Below are positions 1-6,930 of a stretch of DNA of 10,514 nucleotides, one piece after another. The DNA is from Flammula alnicola (taxonomy: Eukaryota; Basidiomycota; Agaricomycetes; Agaricales; Strophariaceae). The notes below the pieces were generated by a model, which saw only the letters and a program-made list of their open reading frames with translations, was not told the origin of the DNA and searched no databases. The position numbers were made by a program, and so were the translations under genes. The first letter of the stretch is position 1. Each line of letters begins with the position of its first letter. The stretch covers positions 1-10,514 of the forward strand of contig JADNRV010000855.1 in assembly GCA_015499995.1 (NCBI GenBank), in the 5' to 3' direction.

Positions 1-311
1 ATCAAAGAACTCGCGCTTGACATCTCGGATGACTTTCCGAAAGGATTTCCAGTCCTCGGCAGGCGACTGCGCCGGAACGTGTCAAGGGCGTCTGAGCACT
101 CTGGGTCCACCAGGGCTTAGATCGCCGGGTAACAAAGGAATCTTTAGCATGGGACTCCATGCAGAAGAGAAGACAATGCCACCGCTTGCCAGCAGCCTCG
201 ATCCGTTCCTCGTGTCCAGAGGGGCAGTCGGGTCGATAGCCCGGAGCCCCGAGCTGATAGAATTGATGAATGCCGGAACATCATCAGTGGGAAAGACATC
301 CGAACCGCCCC
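1..311 (-). pseudogene. LINE ORF2 linker after the endonuclease, multiply frameshifted
   Basis: Continuation of element A ORF2 toward the reverse transcriptase. Reading the minus strand leftward, recognisable coding appears in successive different frames: FPTDDVPAFINSISSGLRA from about 309, then SKPWW near 118-128, then ECSDALDTFRRSRLP near 70-110, then AEDWKSFRKVIRDVKREFFD running to base 1. The SKPWW..EC motif is the usual segment linking the endonuclease to the RT in I- and Tad-type ORF2. At least three frame changes are needed to join the pieces, so this copy could not make a full ORF2 protein. The element continues beyond the window's left edge. Confidence 0.75.
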
Positions 312-1070
312 ATTAGGGGCAGGAGAGATGTCCAGTGTGATCGAAATCGGAATATGATCCGATTTGAGTTGAATGTCCGGACACCGGACAACAGTACCGT
401 CAATCACCTGGTTAGGTGGGACGAAAGCGAGATCAATCACCGTTTTGCGCTTGGTGGGATCTCTCAGTATGTGCGTGGGCCCTGGGTTGCCAAAGGCAGC
501 CAGTTCAAGCCCAAGAATAGCAGCGGATTGCTGCAGTGAGAGAGCGCATCCCTCCCGACCACTGTGACCTTCATCCCAGTCCTCGGAGTGTGCGTTAAAG
601 TCCCCGCCCATGAAATGGAAGCGAGGAAGTGCAGTGTCGTGGGCCTTGAGCCAATTAATGGCCCCATGGTCTGCGTCAGAATAGACATTCATCAAAAAGA
701 AGGTCTCGGCACTTGTTGAGAGTGACAGGACCTGTATATCGGGGTGATCAATCACATCCCTTCGTATAGACGGACGATACCGGGCTAGCCTAGTCGAAAT
801 GTAGGTCCTAACCCGGGGTCGCTCGTCAGTGGTAGTGGGCGCACGGACTATTGCCAGCCAATCTGGGTGGTTCGGTGTGCCAAAGACATCCTCACCCTTT
901 CTGGTTTTAGCAGATGGGGCAGTCCTTATGTGTCGCCAAGGGGGTTCTTGCACGAATATGATATCATATATGTTGTTACATGTAGATAGAATTACATCCA
1001 GGGACATCCCGTCCCTGGCCACGTTCCAGCTCAGCACCCGCACCTCATCCAGCATGGGTTGTGCTGGCAT
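144..1070 (-). CDS. LINE ORF2, endonuclease (EEP/APE-like) domain
   Basis: N-terminal domain of ORF2, which nicks target DNA to start target-primed reverse transcription. The 308-residue frame starts at the ATG at 1070, whose A is also the last base of the ORF1 stop codon. Endonuclease/exonuclease/phosphatase signatures appear in order: LSWNVARDG (metal-binding Asn16), FVQEP (catalytic Glu42), MNVYSD (about 127-132), GGDFNAH (Asp157, Asn159, His161), VIDLAFV (Asp213) and SDHIPI (Asp238, catalytic His239). All key residues are present, so the domain itself looks undamaged. After about residue 253 the frame becomes nonsense: the family-like continuation (FPTDDVPAFINS) is in another frame, indicating an indel around 300-318, so the listed end at 144 is not a natural terminus. 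A full ORF2 of this type continues into RT and RNase H. The family call is very secure. Confidence 0.92.
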   Translation of the reverse strand: MPAQPMLDEVRVLSWNVARDGMSLDVILSTCNNIYDIIFVQEPPWRHIRTAPSAKTRKGEDVFGTPNHPDWLAIVRAPTTTDERPRVRTYISTRLARYRPSIRRDVIDHPDIQVLSLSTSAETFFLMNVYSDADHGAINWLKAHDTALPRFHFMGGDFNAHSEDWDEGHSGREGCALSLQQSAAILGLELAAFGNPGPTHILRDPTKRKTVIDLAFVPPNQVIDGTVVRCPDIQLKSDHIPISITLDISPAPNGAVRMSFPLMMFRHSSILSARGSGLSTRLPLWTRGTDRGCWQAVALSSLLHGVPC

Positions 1071-2335
1071 TAAGCTACGTTATGTGAGCGATGGGTGGGA
1101 TGACGATTTAACCAAAAATCACGTACCTCAGCATATTTAGCCTCGATCCAAGGGCGGTCGAAGCGGTGTCGCCAGAACGAGCAGTGGCTCGAAGAGGCCC
1201 AATGATCCTTGTGGCACGATGGGCACCGCGCAGAGTGGGGGCAGTCCGTACCAAGCGGAGTGCCTTTGGTCGGGGGCTTAGCCTCCGGGTGAGGTTTGCA
1301 GCACGAGGCGGCGATGCGATGCACCTCCGCCTCATGCGGGCCAGAGCAGCGAGCGCAGATTGGCTGGCGCACTTTGCAAGAATTCTTCGGGTGGCCCCAC
1401 CTCCAGCATCGAGTGCAGAGAGGGACTCCGGCGCTGACAGTGGTTGGGCGAATGAGGATCACCCTACCACGGAACATGAAGGTCTTGTTGATAAGACGCT
1501 TCGCGCGTTGACCCAATTGCGAGTCGTATATTTCGAAGAAGGCGTGGGCGGTAGAGCTCGCCTTCGAGTTGCAGATGATGCGAGGAGGGCCCGCGAGCAT
1601 GATATCCATGGACAGAGGGGAGGCGAGCATCGCCATCTTCACCTCCGTGCCGGTGGTAGGGACCCTGGTGGCGTAGTCACTAAAGGCCGGTAAATCGAGA
1701 GCCTTAAGATAAGACTTCGAGGTAGGGAGCCCAACCCACACGTCAAGAGTGTCGGATTTGGGGGTGATAACATGGACGAATCCACGGATGATGTTGAGGT
1801 CGGCCTCATTGGCCACACCAGAGGTAGCAAGGGATATACCCTCATACGCACGAGAGGCAGCCAGGACCCTTCGGGTCCTGGCTGCGTCTCGGAGTCCTTT
1901 GTCGATCTTGTCTCGAAGCTTGATGAGTTTACTGTCCTTGGGGCGCTCCCCAGGGCCAGAGTACTGGATCAAGACCTGCTTGCGAGTAGGTCCGGATGAG
2001 GTAAACGACGGGGTGGTCTTCTGCTTCTTTGCAGACGACGGCCCCATCGGAGACGACAGAAATCGTTTGTTGCCAGACAGCTCCGCCTGCATGGCCGGAA
2101 CTCGAGGCGCGGGTGGATAGCAAGGTCCACCACCAAAGGCATTAGGGCCTATGGCGGGGTCCCTCTGGGACAGCGGGTTGGCCACAGCCATCTGAGCATA
2201 GCTCTGACGGGTGGACGGATAACCGGCTGGCCGGGGGGGATAGGAGGTGGGGGCCTCAGGTAGGAGTCCGCCGGCCTCTTGCGAGGCTGACGGGGGCAGG
2301 GGCACCCTTCGGAGGTGCCACTGCACCAGATGGCG
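1070..2335 (-). CDS. LINE ORF1 (gag-like), C-terminal part with three zinc knuckles
   Basis: C-terminal two thirds of ORF1, the nucleic-acid-binding protein that coats the element RNA. The frame is open from just after a TAG at 2336-2338 and has no credible ATG of its own (the first start-like codon is a GTG at 2326), so it is read as the continuation of the 2256-3155 frame. Counting from that GTG, it has a basic stretch (SSAKKQK, about 97-103), a conserved central region around 115-300, then three knuckles: CTRCWRWGHPKNSC (304-317, a canonical CX2CX4HX4C), a variant at C324/C327/H331/C342, and a variant at C368/C371/H375/C382. It ends HNVA-TAA with the stop overlapping the ORF2 ATG. The zinc-knuckle triad is typical of LINE ORF1 in the Jockey/I/Tad groups. 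Confidence 0.87.
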   Translation of the reverse strand, partial: RHLVQWHLRRVPLPPSASQEAGGLLPEAPTSYPPRPAGYPSTRQSYAQMAVANPLSQRDPAIGPNAFGGGPCYPPAPRVPAMQAELSGNKRFLSSPMGPSSAKKQKTTPSFTSSGPTRKQVLIQYSGPGERPKDSKLIKLRDKIDKGLRDAARTRRVLAASRAYEGISLATSGVANEADLNIIRGFVHVITPKSDTLDVWVGLPTSKSYLKALDLPAFSDYATRVPTTGTEVKMAMLASPLSMDIMLAGPPRIICNSKASSTAHAFFEIYDSQLGQRAKRLINKTFMFRGRVILIRPTTVSAGVPLCTRCWRWGHPKNSCKVRQPICARCSGPHEAEVHRIAASCCKPHPEAKPPTKGTPLGTDCPHSARCPSCHKDHWASSSHCSFWRHRFDRPWIEAKYAEVRDFWLNRHPTHRSHNVA

Positions 2336-3155
2336 CTATGAACGCCGGCACCCTAGCCTTCCCAGCCGACTTCCTAGTCGTGGGGGCGGGGGTCGCGGAT
2401 GACATCCCAGTGTCCGTGTCAGTGTCCATAGGACCCGACCTGGAAGCACCAGGGAGAATGGAGGCCGTGGAGGCATGAATCGTCTCCTCGTGAGGGGAGA
2501 CCGAGGCCACAGCCATTGAAGCAAGTTCGTGGATGGTGCGATTACCGTCCACGTTGAGTGTAGTGGCTTCCCACCACGAAGATGTGTACACCGCTGAGAT
2601 AAACCCAACGATGGACGATGCCAAAGGTCGAGAGACCTCCGAGCCAGCACTGTCAAGAGCCTCACTGCCGGAGCGACGAAACCAGGATGATGCCATGCGA
2701 AGAGACTCAGAGAGTCGATGCATCACCTCGTCGTCTGTCTCTGGAGGTGCAGTGGTGCTATCGCGGGTAGAAGGACCTGCAGGGGGGGCTTCCTCCCCAT
2801 ACATGTCCTCGTCTTCATCGCCAGGATGGCCCTCTTCACCATAGGGCACCTCACTGTCGTCATGGATAATGGAGGACCTCGATCGAGGTCGATCGGGTCT
2901 CGGTGTGAGTTGCCTCGTCTGCTGAGGAACTGGGGATGCGTACACCTGCCTCTGGAGGGAGGCAGATGCAGTAGACTGCACTGCCTGGACAGACGCAGTG
3001 GTAGAGGGGGCCAACCTTGCGAGGGCGGCCTGTTGGACAGTGAGTCTCTCAGCTGGAGATAAACCAGCCAGCGGATCGACGGGAGCAGGCGTGGCGGGCG
3101 ATCGGGTAGATCGATCGCCACCACCTTTGGGATTCGGATTGGATTTGGGCGGCAT
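2256..3155 (-). CDS. LINE ORF1 (gag-like), N-terminal part
   Basis: N-terminal part of element A ORF1. The ATG at 3155 is the first in a good context (G at -3) and follows about 115 nt of leader. The 299-residue product is Pro/Ser/Ala/Thr-rich and probably disordered, with an acidic patch (DEDEDMYGEE, about 113-122), a short more ordered stretch around 140-225 (MHRLSESLR; SWFRRSG; SSWWEATTLN), and another disordered Pro/Ala tail. The frame ends at a TGA at 2256, but coding similar in composition continues in the +1 frame that leads to the zinc knuckles; the two overlap over 2256-2335, which contains C4 and C5 runs. The simplest reading is one ORF1 of roughly 690 residues interrupted by a one-base insertion. 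No enzymatic motif is visible. Confidence 0.75.
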   Translation of the reverse strand: MPPKSNPNPKGGGDRSTRSPATPAPVDPLAGLSPAERLTVQQAALARLAPSTTASVQAVQSTASASLQRQVYASPVPQQTRQLTPRPDRPRSRSSIIHDDSEVPYGEEGHPGDEDEDMYGEEAPPAGPSTRDSTTAPPETDDEVMHRLSESLRMASSWFRRSGSEALDSAGSEVSRPLASSIVGFISAVYTSSWWEATTLNVDGNRTIHELASMAVASVSPHEETIHASTASILPGASRSGPMDTDTDTGMSSATPAPTTRKSAGKARVPAFIAPSGAVAPPKGAPAPVSLARGRRTPT

Positions 3156-3270
3156 TGCTTGCTAGTAACGGAGCGCCCAAGAGCGCTCGACGGTGTGAAG
3201 CTGTGGGGGACAATGTTGCTGGTTGCTGGATTTGTTCCCACGGTCGACCGTAGTAGTTACTGGAAAAGGA
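3156..3270 (-). other. Putative 5' leader of element A
   Basis: Sequence between the ORF1 start and the point at 3270/3271 where homology to LINE reverse transcriptase begins. It has no counterpart in the RT regions of the other copies, so it belongs to element A or to the sequence it sits in. Because LINE 5' ends usually carry an internal promoter, this stretch is where one would be expected, but no specific promoter motif can be identified by eye. In one minus-strand frame it is open and continuous with the upstream RT fragment. Confidence 0.5.
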
Positions 3271-4065
3271 GAGGCTGGCTTTTTTAAGTAGAGGCCCAGC
3301 CATGAAGGACCGGACCGGGTGCATATCAGACAAGAGAGAAATCCGAGCAACTGCCCGAGAGTTCAACCTGTCCAAAAGTAGAGGCATGGGCAGAAGGCTG
3401 GCAAGGGCCTCGACGCCATACGAGGGAGAAGTGCGGAAGCACCCAGTAATCCAAAGCCCAGCCTTACACTGAATGTTGGTAAGTTGCGCAATAAGCCCCT
3501 TGTTTCGGGCCTTGCAGAAATACCACATGCGGTAACCATAAGTAATTATGGGGATAACGCACGTGCGGTAGAGGAGGCGCTTAAGATGCGGCGGCAACCC
3601 TCTGGTAGAAGACCCAAGCATTTTCATCGATACAACCGATGTAAATCCTTTGGTGGAGTAGTATCTCACATGCTCCTTGAAAGTGAGCTTGCGATCAAAA
3701 TAAAACCCAAGATACCACCAGAACGGTTTTGGCTTGAGCCATTTGCCTGCAGTGTAGGGTTCTTCACCCAAATCAATGGCAGGATTATAAACTGAAGCCG
3801 TGTTGTCGAAGTGAAAGATCTCCGACTTCATGTGCTCCAGAGCGAGAGCAAACTTGGTAAAGAGCTCAAAAATAATCTTGTAAGCCTTGCGAAGGTTTAC
3901 AACATTGGGATCGAGTCCGGTCTCCTAAGAAATCAGGGTACCATCATCCACATATGACAGAAGGTCGACCGCAAGATGAATCTCACGGCACCTCTTGTAG
4001 AACAGACGCATGATAGGCGCCAAATAAATAGCCGACAGGACAGGGGACAGGGCAGAGCCCTGTCC
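3271..4065 (-). pseudogene. LINE reverse transcriptase fragment (palm to thumb/connector)
   Basis: Partial RT of element B. Minus-strand coding begins at the 4065 junction inside the GQGSALSP motif, passes the catalytic YVDD at 3954-3943, meets an in-frame TAG at 3927-3925 (the equivalent codon in element D is CAG, Gln), and continues as a 260-codon open frame from 3831 through FDNTASVYNPAIDLGE, FYFDRKLTFKEHV, GLPPHLKRLLYRTCVIPI and SLLPMPLLLDRLNSRAV to about 3271. There the LINE coding ends and the frame reads on into the leader and ORF1 start of element A. The 795 nt are about 94% identical by eye to 6940-7717. The fragment lacks the RT N-terminus and RNase H and cannot be functional. Confidence 0.87.
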
Positions 4066-4175
4066 TCCCGATGCTACCTCACAGGGCCCCGCACCTAGTG
4101 TGGGGTCTTGAGAAATTCTTGACTGACAACGTTACGGCATTTGCTTTCAACTGGCCCCCAGCTGGAGTCGGATGA
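4066..4175 (+). pseudogene. LINE ORF2 extreme C-terminus (plus-strand part of element B)
   Basis: The last 36 codons of ORF2, reading LPMLPHRAPHLVWGLEKFL and ending FNWPPAGVG before the TGA at 4173-4175. They align residue for residue with the end of element D ORF2 on the opposite strand (FNRPPAGVG, stop at 5793-5791). The segment starts exactly at the inversion junction, downstream of the C-terminal zinc knuckle, so only the terminal tail is present. Its strand is opposite to that of the adjoining RT fragment. Confidence 0.8.
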
Positions 4176-4660
4176 GGGACTCTGGATGGGGGTAATCCTG
4201 GGTGTCGTCGGGGCCTTGGCCCAAGACCTAGTGCCTGCAGGTGTTTCCATTATGGTGCGATAAATCCCGCGAGGGCCGCAGCTATGTTTGTTGCATGGCT
4301 TCGCTTGTGACTCTCTGAGTCTATTGCACGCGTCATTTGGAGGACCCGCCATGGTGTAACGACAACGTCGAGTTTGCCAACGAAGTGGGGAGAGCCGGGC
4401 AAGCTCTGACTTCATCTGGGTGACCCCCCTGTCCACCCTTTTAATCCATACTTACCTTACGTTCGGTAGCGTTAACAACGCCGCGCATTTGTATTTCCTG
4501 GGCTGCGAGGTCCGTCATTTGGGTTTCAGGCTGCTGGGCAGTCTCGCCCGCGTCGCGCTCGCGCACGCCGCATGCTCCCCTGCGAGCAACCAACTCCTTT
4601 CTTTTGCTTTGGGTATTGTAGCGTACTCGCTTGTATTAGATAGGGTCCGGACTGCGATAA
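4176..4660 (+). other. LINE 3' UTR of element B
   Basis: Plus-strand 3' UTR, about 90% like the 3' UTR of element D (5790-5310 on the minus strand) by eye. It contains the blocks GGTAGCGTTAAC, GGGTTTCAGGCTGCTG and CTTTCTTTTGC that recur in all three 3' ends in the window. It stops at about 4656-4660, some 30 nt before the expected poly(A) site, where the poly(T) of element C begins. An 88-codon sense frame (4420-4686) and an antisense frame (4436-4095) are open here and also largely open in element D, but no protein family is recognised and both probably reflect shared descent only. Confidence 0.75.
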
Positions 4661-4684
4661 TTTTTTTTTTTTTTTTTTTTTTTT
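4661..4684 (-). repeat. Poly(T) = poly(A) tail of element C
   Basis: An uninterrupted run of 24 T on the plus strand, followed by AAATCAACA, the 3' terminus shared with element D. It marks the 3' end of a minus-strand LINE copy. Confidence 0.9.
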
Positions 4685-5251
4685 AAATCAACAATTTTAT
4701 ACCGGTGCACGAAAGCAGTCTGGTCTCTAACTAATACAAACGAAGGCGGTAAACTACGCGTGCAAAAGAAAGAAGTTGGCTCGACGGCGAGCATGCGACG
4801 CACGTGAGCGCGGCGCGGGTGAGATGGTGCAGCCGCCTGAAACCCGATAGGTAGTCTTGCAACTACAGATTGTCCGTCGTCGCGGCGTGTTAACGCTACC
4901 GCATGAACGGCAGATAGGATATTGAGATGGACAGGGGGGTCATCCAGATGCGAGAAGAGCCTGCCAGGCCCTCCCCGATTCACCGGTAAAATCAACGTGT
5001 CATAGCTAAGCAGGGGCCGGAGCCTCCACCGCCGTCAACCAGGTCGGGTCCTCTGCAAGTGATGCACGAAGCCAACTCAGGGAGTCGACCCCGCCAGGAC
5101 TGGAACGACCAGCCCTCTCGCCTCTCGCGAAGTCCGCCATCACTGTGACACAATGCAGAAACACCTGTGGGCAACAGGCCGCTTTGACTGCGGCGCCGCT
5201 CGCACCCAGAATTGCCCCCCGCCCAGAGTCCCTCATCCGACTCCAGCGGGG
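4661..5251 (-). mobile_element. Element C: short, diverged LINE 3' end
   Basis: Minus-strand copy consisting of a poly(A) tail (the T24 at 4661-4684), the 3' UTR, and only the last few codons of ORF2 (the segment around 5233-5251 matches the stop-codon region of elements B and D). It shares blocks such as GTTTGTATTAGTTAGAG, GGTAGCGTTAAC and the AAATCAACA 3' terminus with D but is clearly more diverged than B is from D, with several replaced stretches, so it probably represents an older or different subfamily. Extreme 5' truncation of this kind is usual for LINE insertions. Its right end abuts the poly(T) of element D with no intervening sequence. Confidence 0.75.

Positions 5252-5278
<27 letters not shown>
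5252..5278 (-). repeat. Poly(T) = poly(A) tail of element D
   Basis: An uninterrupted run of 27 T on the plus strand, immediately preceded by GCGGGG (end of element C) and followed by AAATCAACA (start of the element D 3' UTR on the opposite strand). Confidence 0.9.
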
Positions 5279-5284
<6 letters not shown>

Positions 5285-5790
5285 ACAGTTTATATTCCGA
5301 AACTCGAATGCAGCTCGGACTCTAACTAATACAAACGAGTACGCTACAATACCCATTGCAAAAGAAAGAAGTTGGTTGCTCGCAGGGGAGCATGCAGCGC
5401 ACGCGAGCGCGACGCGGGCGAGACTGCGCAGCAGCCTGAAACCCAAGTGACGGACCTCGCAGCCCAGGAAATACAAACGCGTGGCGTTGTTAACGCTACC
5501 GAGCGTAAGGTAGATATGGATTAAAAGGGTGCACAGGGAGGTCACCCAGATGAAGTCAGAGCTTGCCCGGCTCTCCCCACTTCGTTGCCAAACTCGACGT
5601 TGTCGTTACACCATGGTGGGTCCTCCAAGTGATGCGTGCCATAGACTCAGAGAGTCACAAGCGAAGCCATGCAACGAACACGGCTGCGGCCCTCGCGGGA
5701 TTTATCACACCACAATGGAAACACCTTTGGGCACTAGGTCTTGGGCCAAGGCCCCGATGACACCTAGGATCACCCCCCATCCAGAGTCCC
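5279..5790 (-). other. LINE 3' UTR of element D
   Basis: About 512 nt between the ORF2 stop and the poly(A) tail. It holds no recognised gene. An 87-codon sense frame (5545-5282) is open and matches the equivalent frame in element B at most positions; an antisense frame (5529-5819) is also shared. Conserved blocks common to B, C and D, including GTTTGTATTAGTTAGAG near the terminus and AAATCAACA next to the tail, are candidates for the RT recognition signal, as 3' UTRs are used that way in other LINEs. Confidence 0.7.
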
Positions 5791-6290
5791 TCATCCGACT
5801 CCGGCTGGAGGCCGGTTGAAAGCAAACACCGTAACGTTGTCAGTCAGGAATTTCTCAAGACCCCACACTAGGTGCGGGGCCCTGTGAGGTAGCATCGGGA
5901 GCTTCGGGCACCCAAAGAGATGGTCGCGCGTCTGAGGATAAACCCCACACGTACAACTGAGAGCAAGTGGATCGTCGATTTTGAACCGCTCGTAGTACGA
6001 GCCGATCAGAGCATGATTCGTGATAGCACGGCACATGCGGGCGAACAACTGAGAGTTGCGGCCGCCCACTTCAAGCCACGGCCCGCCGCGAATGGGGGTC
6101 GGACGGAGAGGATTACCCTTTAGATCCTCTAACTCCAAGAAATTGGAGCCAAGCAAATTGGGAACCTCGTCGACCTCTGTCGACCAGCATCCCGCGCTAC
6201 AGTGTCGGCTTTGTTCTTAAGCCAAGCATAGATAGAGGGGTATTCGGTGTAACAGGTACACCGGAAACCCAAGGACGAGGTCATGAGCCT
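5791..6290 (-). pseudogene. LINE ORF2 C-terminal domain with zinc knuckle
   Basis: C-terminal region of element D ORF2 after RNase H. A 121-codon frame (6156-5791) contains GNPLRPTPIRGGPWLEVGG, then a zinc-knuckle-like CTCGVYPQTRDHLFGC (Cys68, Cys70, His79, Cys83 of that frame), then the conserved tail LPMLPHRAPHLVWG ending PPAGVG. A CCHC-like motif in this position is a regular feature of Tad1/I-type ORF2 and is thought to help bind element RNA. The joining sequence to RNase H (about 6156-6290; TEYPSIYAWLKNKADTVARD) is in another frame, so at least one indel lies between. The stop codon at 5793-5791 is shared in position with elements B and C. Confidence 0.85.
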
Positions 6291-6930
6291 CTTGATGAAT
6301 GTCCCACTCCATATCGGAGGGAGACTCTGCAAAAACGACTTTACGGTTACCACCACCTTGGAACCATCGTTCAAGTGTCCGACATACTATCAGAGAGACC
6401 CTGATGAGAATGCGGGGAAGGATCAACGGCCATTCGAGCAGCATGCATCGAATCCGTGAAAATGACTATCCTGGTGACGTCTCCGAATGCTACCATTGCG
6501 GAGATGGCCACCGAGATGGCATCGAGCTCAGCATCAGTGCTAATAGCTCGTCCGGAAGAGTGCATCTGGCCAAACCAGAGCACCCTGCCGTTTGATAACA
6601 ATGCCGTTGGCGGCCTGCCAGGGCCCCGGAGGGACCGAGCCGTCGACACCAGCATATGCGGTACCTGGCTCATCGTCACACTTTTCGATGAGTTTGTCCA
6701 GTATGATTTTCCACGCAGCATCAGGGTCTTCGGCCCTGCTGATACGGGGTTTAGCCATCCATGTAAACCGGCTCGCATGCCGGTCCATTAGACGATATCC
6801 AGGCCTGGCGTCTGGAGCAAAAGGCTCCAGTTCCTCCAGACCAGCGGGGTGGAACAATGCATTGCCCACAAGTCCGCCGCGCAACTTCTCGTTGACGCTC
6901 GGTAAATTCTCAATCGCCATCTTGTGAGGG
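6290..6930 (-). pseudogene. LINE ORF2 RNase H domain and connector, frameshifted
   Basis: RNase H domain of element D, which would remove the RNA strand after reverse transcription. Pieces in three frames: connector HPAGLEELEPFAPDARPGYR (from about 6860) leading to YAGVDGSVPPGPWQAANG with the first catalytic Asp at 6644-6642; then STDAELDAISVAI (second acidic residue, Glu) and RIVIFTDSMHAARMAVD (third, Asp) in the next frame; then LIVCRTLERWFQGGGNRKVVF and WDIHQEAHDLV carrying the final His/Asp region. The four active-site positions therefore all survive, but they cannot be read as one protein because of at least two frame changes. Presence of RNase H supports the I/Tad assignment over LINE clades lacking it. 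Confidence 0.83.

Larger units (their letters stand above)
1..3270 (-). mobile_element. Element A: 5' portion of a Tad1/I-type LINE
   Basis: Minus-strand non-LTR retrotransposon whose 5' end lies near 3270 and which leaves the window at base 1. Order 5' to 3' on the minus strand: about 115 nt of leader, ORF1 (gag-like, three zinc knuckles), a TAATG overlap, then ORF2 beginning with an APE-like endonuclease. The RT, RNase H and poly(A) would lie left of the window. The 5' boundary is placed where the RT homology shared by 3271-4065 and 6940-7717 stops. The domain order is that of the Tad1/I group of LINEs; assignment to Tad1 rather than another I-like clade is inference. The copy is inactive as it stands: ORF1 has one frame change and ORF2 has several after the endonuclease. 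Confidence 0.85.
3271..4660. mobile_element. Element B: LINE fragment with internally inverted 5' part
   Basis: Composite copy made of a minus-strand RT fragment (3271-4065) joined directly to a plus-strand 3' end (4066-4660). The RT part is a near copy of 6940-7717 and the 3' part a near copy, inverted, of about 5310-5902. The join at 4065/4066 has only a base or two of ambiguity. This is the structure produced by twin priming, in which the 5' portion of a LINE is inserted backwards and the part between is lost. The plus-strand 3' end stops about 30 nt short of the full 3' UTR and has no poly(A), being cut by the poly(T) of element C. The alternative is two independent insertions. Confidence 0.65.

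Noticed and set aside
1166..1693. 175-codon plus-strand frame opposite ORF1
   Set aside because: It is a shadow of the zinc-knuckle ORF1 on the other strand; the minus frame has clear motifs and the plus frame has none.
4095..4436. 113-codon minus-strand frame, similar to the plus-strand frame at 5529-5819
   Set aside because: Both are antisense to LINE 3' UTR copies; their similarity is explained by common descent of the element and no family is recognised.
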